From Acanthamoeba castellanii str. Neff (Eukaryota > Discosea > Longamoebia > Acanthamoebidae), in contig NW_004457618.1 in assembly GCF_000313135.1 (NCBI RefSeq), forward strand, positions 150,423-194,774: a stretch of 44,352 nt of DNA, written 5' to 3'. The first letter of the stretch is position 1, and each line of letters opens with the position of its first letter. Below are positions 37,041-44,352 of the stretch, piece by piece. A model generated the notes under the pieces. The model worked only from the letters and a program-made list of their open reading frames with translations, made no database searches and was not told where the DNA came from. Position numbers and translations under genes: made by a program.

Positions 37041-37180
37041 CTTGCCTTCCTCTTTCTCTCTTCATTGATGCAGATGTTCCTGTAATCTTTTGTGTAATGA
37101 TTTTTGGTGCACAAAAAACAAAATTATTAATAATGGTTAAAAAAAGAAAAGGAAATAAATGATTTTTATTTTCTTACAAG
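37041..37180. promoter_or_regulatory. short bidirectional promoter region, AlkB homologue (-) / EIF1AD (+)
   Basis: Only 140 bases separate the two start codons. The centre is A/T-rich (TTATTAATAATGG, AAAAAAAGAAAAGGAAATAAATG). Both transcripts must start in here, so their 5' untranslated regions are very short or overlap. Confidence 0.55.
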
Positions 37181-37967
37181 ATGAGCCACTCGAGGAAGCA
37201 TGTGGTGACGGGATCGCTGCACGACTATCCGGTGCCCGAGGGCGAGCAGGAGATCGTGCGAGTAACGGAGATGCGTGGCAGCAACATTGTCGAAGTAGTG
37301 CGGCCTAGTGGCGAGAAGATTCTTTGCCTCATGCCCGCCAAGTTCAAGAAGACCCTTTGGATCAAGAGAGGCACCTATCCCCCTCCCCTCCCAAGCTCTT
37401 CTTTTTGTGCAGCTTAAAATCTCATCTCAATCGCTCAATTTTCTCATCTTTCTTTCTGCAAATCGCATCTGTTTCATTTTATCTTTGAGTATATGCCTTT
37501 ATTATTTTATTCACAATTGCTCTTATATTTTTAGGCAATTATCTTATAATCGAGCCCTTTGAGGAGGTGCTGAACAAAGCGGACAAGAAGCTGCGCGGTC
37601 GGATCGCCACCGTGCTCTTCCCCAACCACGTCAAAAACATCGAGCGACTGGGCTTGTGGTACGCACTCCTCATCTCGTTCCTTTTACCTAGCACACCCTC
37701 ACGCACGCACACGAACGCACGCACACGCACACACGCACACGGCCGCACAGGCCAACGGAGTGGAAGTCGGATGCAGCTAAAGTGGATGAGAAGACGTCTC
37801 GAGGAGAGGAGGTGGAAGAAGACGATGACGAAGTGGACGATGAGGACGAGGACCCCTATCTGGTCAACCCCAATCACCGACACGTTGCAGACAGCGACGA
37901 CGACGAGGACGAAGAAGAAGACAGCGACGACGAGGACGATGATGACGACGAAGAAGACAGCGATTGA
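37181..37967 (+). CDS. EIF1AD: EIF1A-domain protein EIF1AD (haponin)
   Basis: Exons 37181-37370, 37535-37658 and 37751-37967; 176 residues. MSHSRKHVVTGSLHDYPVP and EQEIVRVTEMRGSNIVEVV, ILCLMPAKFKKTLWIKRGNY and LIIEPFEE form the S1/IF1 OB-fold; VLFPNHVKNIERLGLWPTEW is the EIF1AD-specific extension, and the tail is a long Asp/Glu run with NPNHRHVADSDD. It is a nuclear/cytoplasmic RNA-binding protein; in vertebrates it acts in late 40S maturation. The first intron (37371-37534) begins with GC (AGAG|GCACCT), required to keep IKRGNYLII in frame. It is convergent with the ARH gene, 137 bases apart. Confidence 0.95.
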
Positions 37968-38103
37968 ACTCACCCACATAGAGATACTATCACAATAGAG
38001 GCGTGGTTATTTATTCAACAAACACTTGAACAGAGCAGCAAGAGGGACACCTTCCATCATTCAAGCTGGTGATGGTGATGGTGGTGGTGGTGGTGGTGGG
38101 TCA

Positions 38104-38460
38104 TTACGAGGAGTCGCCGGCGGTGAGGCGTTCGACAAAGTGTTGGAAGCGGCGCGCGGTCTCGTGGAGGTATGCCTTGTCCTCCAGCGGCTCGAACAAC
38201 CACTCGGGCAGTTCGCCCAGCCCGTACTTGCCCCCTGCCACGTTGCAACGTTGCAATGTTGAGTTCACTCGTGCATGTGCTGCGTGTGCTGTGAGCTGCG
38301 TGTGCGGTGTACCGAGAATGCCGACGACGATCGCCGCGAGGGAGTCGACGTCACCGCCCATGCGAATGGACTCCTTGAGCGACTCGAACGTGTCCCTGTG
38401 CCACTTGAGCAGATACAGCACGCACCCGGCCGTACGCATCGAGTCCTGTTACACACAACC

Positions 38461-38491
<31 letters not shown>

Positions 38492-40083
38492 GCGCTTGTG
38501 AGATGTGCTGTCCAGGTGGCCGAGGGACGACCAGGCGCACGCACCGAGTTGAGGCCGTAAAACTGCGCGCCGGTGAAGGGACTGGTCAGCGGCTGCGGGC
38601 CACACAGCACCTCCTGGACCGGCAGGAAGTCGCGCTGCACCTCGTCGAGGTGGTAGTCGGGCAGCTGGTCCACTCGGGCGAGGTACTCGCTAGTCTCCTG
38701 GTCCAGGCGTTCGATACCGGCGGCGCACGCGCTGATGATATTCTCGTGCGGGTGTCCCTCCACTAGCAAGTGGCGCACCGCCCTCGCCACCAGAAGACTG
38801 GCCGCTCGCGCTGTGCGCGTCGTGTGTCGTGTGTGTCGTGTGCGCGTTAGTGGGGTGTTCTCTCTCGCGCGCGTGGGGCGCACAGGAGACCACCTTTCGG
38901 GTGCGGGTGCGTCGAGTCGGCATTGGCCAGAGAGATGCGCTCCATGTCCGCCTCCGGCAAAAAGCCTGTGTGCGCACACAAAGCGAAGAATGGCCACGCA
39001 CGTGTGGTCGATGTGACTCGACAGACACACATGCGATGCGGCCGTGGCTGTGCGCCGAGAGGTGGGGCGGGGTGGTACCGAGAGGGAGCGCGCGCATGGG
39101 CGGCGCGTTGCCGGGGTAGTCTCTCCCACCTGAAACCCGCGCACCTCCTCAATCGTCTTCTCGCCCGTGAAGAATTTCCTGTATTGCACAACATCAGCGA
39201 AATGCTGTAGTGTGTGCGTGTGTGTCGTGTGTCGTGCGCGCGTGTGTGCGTGTGTCGTGCGCGCGTGTGTGCGTGTGTCGTGCGTGTTGTGAGTACAAGA
39301 TGCTCCCGTGGCCCTGGCGACCGAAGCCGTTGAGCTTGATGCCCGTCTCGTATTCGTTGAACCAGTAGGCCAGCAGCACGTCCTCGTCCACTGAGCGCAG
39401 ATCCCCGGTCTCGATCAACGCCTTCATCTGCTCTCGACCAAGCCCACGCATGGATCAGCGATCGCACAACACACGCCACACACGCACGACACACGCCGCA
39501 CACGCACGACACAAGTTGTACATACGAGGCCGAGCGTCATCTCGGTATCGTCGGTGTATTTGCCGTCGGCGAAGCCCTCGGCCCACGCGCCCTCGCGCGC
39601 GTTGACGTAGCGCGTGAAGTCGACATGGGCCTGGATCCACTCGCGCGACTTGAACTCCACCCCCGCCCCGAAGCTGTCCCCTGTACGCCAACACCCACAC
39701 CCAAGGCCTGCCACGTCAGCCAACCACCTTAAAGCCCTCCTCGCATTCTCGTAGTGCGTTGGGGGGGGGTTTGAACCGATGGCGAGGCCGAGCAGCATGT
39801 CCTCCCATCGCACGTGGGACAAGTCGACGGTGGCGGGGGCGCTGGTGGGAGAGGTAAGGTGATGATGGTGATGGTCGGCATCGAGGACGGGGTCCATTGT
39901 CCCGATGTCCACTACGACGGACTGGGCGTGGGTGGGGCCGCCCTCTGAAAAGAAGCGCCTGCGGTGGCGGCGGTGGAGCACGTAGTACCCAGCAGCCGCT
40001 GCAGTGACCACGAGCGCCACGCCGCCCACCACCACGGCAGCCCGGGTCCAGGCCAACGTCGAAGGTGCCTCAGCCTTTGACAT
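38104..40083 (-). CDS. membrane-anchored ADP-ribosylglycohydrolase (ARH/DraG family)
   Basis: Eight exons: 40083-39777, 39680-39526, 39427-39297, 39178-39079, 38965-38894, 38810-38545, 38445-38313, 38234-38104. Residues 15-38 are a membrane helix (AAVVVGGVALVVTAAAAGYY) followed by HRRHRRR. The hydrolase part has LGLAIGDSFGAGVEF, KYTDDTEMTLGL (metal-binding TDD), GNAPPMRALPLG and MGGDVDSLAAIVVGILGG (second metal site). It would remove ADP-ribose from proteins or nucleic acids, here at a membrane. Exon 4 contains one frame break at the GGG of GTGGGAG (39125-39127); one added base restores phase (431 codons). Introns carry GT/GTGTCGT repeats. Family is certain, substrate class not. Confidence 0.88.
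38817..38845. repeat. GTGTCGT-type repeat in an ARH intron
   Basis: A short run of GTCGTGTGTCGTGTGTGTCG in the intron 38811-38893, just inside its 3' splice site in the gene's direction. Confidence 0.7.
39206..39292. repeat. GTGTGCGTGTGTCGTGCGCGC repeat in an ARH intron
   Basis: Three longer units of about 22 bases, built from GTGTGTCGT plus GCGCGC, in the intron 39179-39296. The intron 39428-39525 carries related CACACGCACGACACACGC sequence. Confidence 0.8.
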
Positions 40084-40544
40084 GTCGCAGAGAGTTCGCT
40101 AGGAAATTCTGTTTCTTTCGCATTTTCTCTTTGGGCGGCAAATAACGGCAACAAGTTTGCTTTTGTTGAGTTGCTGTGTGGTTGACGTCAGGTTTAACCA
40201 ACCACGTTGGTTTCTGTCAAACAGGTCTTCTTTTAACGCAAGTGGGCTAAACATGCGACAACATGTGTGTAGTAAGTCCACGTTCAGCCAGTGCGCGCAA
40301 GATAACCGGCAGGGATATCTCATTCTGATTCCTATTGGCACCCTAATCTCCCGATGTCCCGCAGTTGGGCGGGGTGGATCGGTTCTCTCCGACGCACTGA
40401 TCTCCTGTTGGTCGATGCTCGGTTGTACAACAGCAACATTTTGTATATTATCTTATGCAACTCTACCATTGGTCCAAACTGTCCATTTATGCCGTCCCCT
40501 ACACACCCCGAGCCATACCGCCAGTTTCACCTCCTGCTGTTCAA
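40084..40544. other. divergent upstream region, ARH (-) and glycosidase (+)
   Basis: 461 bases with the promoters of both genes. An AT-richer part lies at 40430-40460 (TTTTGTATATTATCTTATGC), a possible core promoter for the plus-strand gene. No coding frame is supported. Confidence 0.4.
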
Positions 40545-43500
40545 ATGACGCGTATCAGCCCCCTCTTGCTGCTACTTGGCGTCGCCATCTTCTGCTCCAC
40601 CCTCGGTACCACTCTGTCGCTTCGTTCTTTCGCTTCGCTCTTTCTCTTTCGCTTCGCTCTTTTACTCATGAGCATCTTTTTGGTGGTGACTCATCATCTT
40701 CTTATCTCCAGGAGACGGAGCGATCAACTTCGGGTACCCCAACAGGTGTTTCTTCACCGTGGGCCAGTCCGCGTCGGGCGCCTGGTGGCTCATCGATCCC
40801 AAGGGCCAGTCCTTCTTCTCCGTCGGCGTCGACGTAGTGAACTACGGGGGCGACTCCACCGCCGCCGGTACATCCACCACCATCAGCGTCAACGTCAACA
40901 TCAACGTCAACGATCTCTCACCATCTCTCTTTTTTCTTCTTGTTCGACATGTCATCAACGCACACACACACACACAACCAGGGGTGGCTGCGTACAACGA
41001 TGCTGTGAAGGCCAAGTTCGGCAACCAGTCGGCCTGGGCCGATTCCGTGGTGTCGCGCATCGACTCGTGGAAGCTCAACACCCTGGGCGCCTGGGCCGAC
41101 AGCGTGGTCATCACCAAGGGCATGCCCTACACCCGCGCCCTCAGCCTGGGCAAGACCTCCGGCCCCTGGCTCAACGGCTTGTTCCCCGACGTGTTCGATC
41201 CGGCGTGGATCGCCAGCGTCGACACCAAGGCCAACTCCGGCTGCACGCCCTACCGCAACGATCCCACCCTCATCGGTTACTTCCTCGATAATGAGGTTCG
41301 TGTCGTGCGGTGCGGTGTGTCGTGCGGTGTGTCGTGCGGTGTGTGTCGTGCGGTCGCTCACACGTGAACGACAGATGTGGTGGGGCCCGATCGGTTCGGT
41401 GGACGACTGGCGCGCCCCGGGCACGATCCTGGACCAGATGCTGATCGGACTCAACACGACCTCGCCCGGTCGCATCCGCGCCGTGTCGTTCCTCCAGAAA
41501 AAGTACTCGACCATCGCCGCGCTCAACAAAGCCTGGTACTCACCCCAGCCCCCCCCCACATCTTTGCCATACGATGCAAAGATGTCAACTCACACGCACG
41601 AACACACAGGAACACGACCTACGCGAGCTATGACGCCATCACCACGATGCCCCCGAAGACGACGGCGCACACCAACGACACGGCCGAGTTCACCTACATC
41701 GCCTCCGTCCAGTTCTTCAACGTCACTCGCACCGGTATACCTACATCTTTCGCCCCCCCCCATCAAGAGGAGTGTGATTGATGTTGTTGGTTGATTGGTT
41801 GTGTTTTATTGTTAAAATGGTGATTGGTGGACGCCAACAGCTATTCGCAAGTACGACCCGTACCACATGCTGCTGGGCGTCAGGTTCATCGGCGCCGGCA
41901 ACGCACAGGCGCTCAAGGCCTGCGCCGAGTACAACGAGGTGGTCTCGATCAACTCCTACCCGAGCACCAGCGAGCCCTACGGTCCGCCCACGTCAAGGAT
42001 CGACTTCATCTACAACAACACCAAGAGGCCCATTCTCGTGGGCGAGTTCGCCTACAAGGGCAACGTACGTTTAACAAAAACAACTCCTACGATGGCCCAG
42101 CTTTAACTCCTATTGATTGCTTGCACGTTCAACAAACAGGACACCGGGCTGCCCAACACCAAGGGCGCGGGCCTTCTCTTGGCGACCCAGGCCGAGCGCG
42201 CCCAGGGCTACAAGAACTACACCACCAGGCTCGCCAAGCTGAAGCCCGTCATCGGCATGCATTGGTTCCAGTGGTCCGACCAACCTGCCGCGGGTCGCTC
42301 CAGCGACGGCGAGAACAGCAACTTTGGCCTCGTCAACAAGGATGGTATGTGCAAGCAACCTGATTCGTTGGTTGGTTTAATCGCTAACCAATCACGGATG
42401 CAGATAACACGTACACGACCCTGACCGAGCAGATGAAGCTTACCAACCCGCAGCTCTCCACCTTGCACGACAGCTCGCCCTCCGGCCTCTCGGCGGCCAA
42501 GTGCTACAGTACGTTGTTGATCACCCCTCACATTTCCATCCACAGCTCAACGATGATCATTCTTAACATTCTTCCCTCCGCATTCATCATTTCTCTCACC
42601 AGGCACTCTGGCCTGCCCCAACAAGTGCTCGGGCCACGGCTGTTGCGACAGCGACACGGGCCTGTGCTCCTGCGACGGCGGCTTCAAGGGTGCCGATTGC
42701 GGCACCGACGTTTGTAAGCCCCCCCCCTCTTCCCTCGATGCTTGGCTGAGAAGCGTTCTCACCACCGGACACGCACACGCACACGCACACGCACACGCAC
42801 ACGCACACGCACACACGTATTGTTTATAGCCCAGCTGCAGGTGAACTCGTTCGGTAGCGCACTCGACACCACCGTGTGGTCGACGACGAGCTCTGCGACG
42901 GGCAGCCAGGCCTACAAGGCCGACCAGGTGTCGACGTCGAGCAACCAGCTCAAGCTTGCCATCACGCCCTGCACCGCCTCCCCGTGCGGCGGATACAACT
43001 TCACCGCCGGCGGCATCATCACCAAGACCTACCTCTATGGTTTCGGCATCTACACCGCCCGCTTCAAGGCCCCCTCGACGGTCGGCTTCACCGCGCAGAT
43101 GGAGGTACCACCAACCCCTCTTCGTTTTCGTTTTCGTTTTCGTTTTTTGATCATGCAATGCAACCAATCTCGTTGCTCACATAAAACCGCCCCTTCCCAT
43201 TGGCCAGCTGAACAGTGGCTCCAACCCGCGGGACATCATCACCCTGCGCATCCGCGGCAACTTGTCCCAGGGCGCGCTGGACTACGTGTCCGATGGCACG
43301 TACAAGTACCTCAAGTGGGTCGGTCCGCTGCCGTTCGCCAACCCCTCAACGGGCTTCCACAACTACTCAATCCACTACATGCCCACCTACTTCGCCTACT
43401 ACGCCGATGGCGTGCTGCTGGGCACCTACAACAGCACCACCGCCACCAGCGGCCTGCCCGACAGCACGATGGCCCTGTCGCTCTACATCTCGGCCGCCAA

Positions 43501-43657
43501 CGACTCGCCCAAGTCCGCCGACGCAATGTGGGTTTCCAACGTTTCGTACCAGTTGGTGGGCGGAACCGAGGCGGTGTGCCCGTCCTCTTCATCGAGCCGC
43601 TCGGCAGCGGCCAGGGCCGAGTCCAGCGTCTTCTCGTGGCTCCGCTCGTTCGTGTGA
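40545..43657 (+). CDS. secreted glycoside hydrolase (clan A, agarase-like) with EGF-like and GH16-like modules
   Basis: Eleven exons: 40545-40605, 40712-40867, 40982-41295, 41375-41535, 41610-41734, 41841-42064, 42140-42344, 42404-42508, 42603-42713, 42830-43104, 43208-43657; 728 residues. A signal peptide (PLLLLLGVAIFCSTLG) is followed by a (beta/alpha)8 region resembling beta-agarases of family GH50: GAWWLIDPKGQSFFSVGVD, TLIGYFLDNEMWWGP (probable acid/base Glu) and RPILVGEFAYKG (probable nucleophile). Next an EGF-like module CPNKCSGHGCCDSDTGLCSC, then a GH16-like jelly roll (YGFGIYTARFKAPSTVGF, GFHNYSIHYMPTYFAYYADG) lacking the ExDxE catalytic motif: the site reads MELNSG. It likely binds carbohydrate rather than cutting it. 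Secreted, perhaps to degrade algal or bacterial polysaccharide, or in the cyst wall. Signal and modules are clear; the exact GH family is inference. Confidence 0.83.
42771..42814. repeat. CACACG hexamer array in a glycosidase intron
   Basis: Seven copies of CACACG in tandem in the intron 42714-42829. Confidence 0.85.
43118..43147. repeat. TTCGTT hexamer run in a glycosidase intron
   Basis: Four to five copies of CGTTTT in tandem, ending CGTTTTTTG, in the intron 43105-43207. It may act as the polypyrimidine tract. Confidence 0.7.
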
Positions 43658-43884
43658 ATGACTGCCCACACCATGCCTTCACTGTTTTGTTCAAACCTGT
43701 TTTAATAGCTCTTTAAAACAAAAGATAAATATTAAGCTTTTGTTAATGAATCTGGCACATCCAATCCCGGCCTGTCTCACAACACACCAACAACTTGCAT
43801 CACACTTATCTCAGTGCATTACATCAAACAGGGAGAAGAACAAATCTTGTTTTTTTTGTTTGTTGTTGTGGCTGGTCTCAAGGT

Positions 43885-44352
43885 CTAGATGGGACGAAGA
43901 AGGGCACGTCGGGTCTTGTGCACGTCCTCCAGCGATGGCGTGTAGAAGTCCCACTCGATCAGCTCCGTATCCCTCGCCGCGCTCCTGATACCTGGTGTGT
44001 GTGCGTGTGCGTGTGCGTGTGTGGTTAGAATGATACGTGCATGTGCCGCGTGCGCGGGGGGTACGTTACCGTAGTCGTTGAATCGCACGTGGAAGATTGG
44101 TGCCTGATGCATGTGTAGCGAGTAGGTGATCGGAGGGGCCGCCTTGGCTTCGTAGTCCCACCACACGCGTACTGTCTTGTCCACCGAACCGCTCACCTGA
44201 ATGACGAGTGAAGAATGCGAGAACGTTCAGTGACAGTGAGACGAAGGCCGGAGACACAGTGAAGAAAGAGAGCGTACGATCTTGTTTTGGTCAAAGTCCA
44301 GGTGGAGGACACGACCGTCGTGGCCGTCGAGCGTGTTCTTGAGCTTGCCCGT
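43885..44352 (-). CDS. WD40-repeat protein, C-terminal part
   Basis: Three exons are visible: the edge exon 44352-44278, then 44196-44070 and 43991-43885 (stop 43887-43885). The edge exon reads TLDGHDGRVLHLDFDQNKI, followed by VSGSVDKTVRVWWDYEA and a last partial blade (HQAPIFHVRFNDYG) ending WDFYTPSLEDVHKTRRALL. GH and WD dipeptides at the expected spacing show WD40 blades. The rest of the gene is beyond the window, so its identity is open. Confidence 0.85.

Noticed and set aside
42830..43657. GH16 module as an active enzyme
   Set aside because: The ExDxE catalytic motif is absent at the expected strand; a binding role fits better.

Overview
The window is nuclear DNA of a compact, intron-rich protist genome. 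Exons are GC-rich, nearly every gene is cut by short introns (mostly 50-170 nt, GT-AG with two GC-AG exceptions), genes lie on both strands and are often only 100-300 nt apart. The gene content is eukaryotic: isovaleryl-CoA dehydrogenase, emopamil-binding-protein-type sterol isomerase, G-protein gamma, ATG1/ULK kinases, COMMD6, RFC4, EIF1AD, AlkB-homologue and CBS/AMPK-gamma-like proteins. A free-living amoebozoan of the Acanthamoeba type is the best guess; that is inference from gene style and content, not from a marker gene. Exon models were made by eye; all phases were checked so that spliced lengths are multiples of three, and exceptions are stated.

Layout. 1-9.9 kb: a truncated SDR (-), a probable surface protein (+), an IroE/Fes-type esterase (-), an F-box protein fused to a ribosomal L10a-like domain (+), IVD (-), a bacterial-type (type III) pantothenate kinase (+), EBP (-) and a 59-residue G-gamma (-). 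10-25 kb: two ATG1/ULK paralogues (A, -, 10150-13670; B, +, 21735-25015) whose 5' ends face each other, enclosing COMMD6 (+), an MIT-domain protein (-), a large protein joining a lumenal TULIP/BPI-like region to a PqiA/LetA-like membrane region (-), and weak gene models at 19.5-21.4 kb. 25-32 kb: a mitochondrial beta-propeller protein (-), a 932-residue repeat protein rich in LKK and WAK motifs (-), and an N-terminally anchored coiled-coil protein (+). 32.5-44.3 kb: a four-CBS protein (+), RFC4 (+), an AlkB homologue (-), EIF1AD (+), a membrane-anchored ADP-ribosylglycohydrolase (-), a secreted glycoside hydrolase with EGF-like and GH16-like modules (+), and the 3' end of a WD40 gene (-).

The genes do not form an operon; they are independent housekeeping and signalling genes, several in divergent pairs sharing short promoter regions (IVD/pantothenate kinase, ATG1-A/COMMD6, AlkB/EIF1AD, ARH/glycosidase). 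Two genome-wide features stand out: a 7-base repeat, CACACGA, recurring in introns of unrelated genes, and single-base frame breaks in five otherwise intact genes (possibly a sixth), which look like consensus errors rather than decay. No rRNA, tRNA, transposon or CRISPR array was seen.
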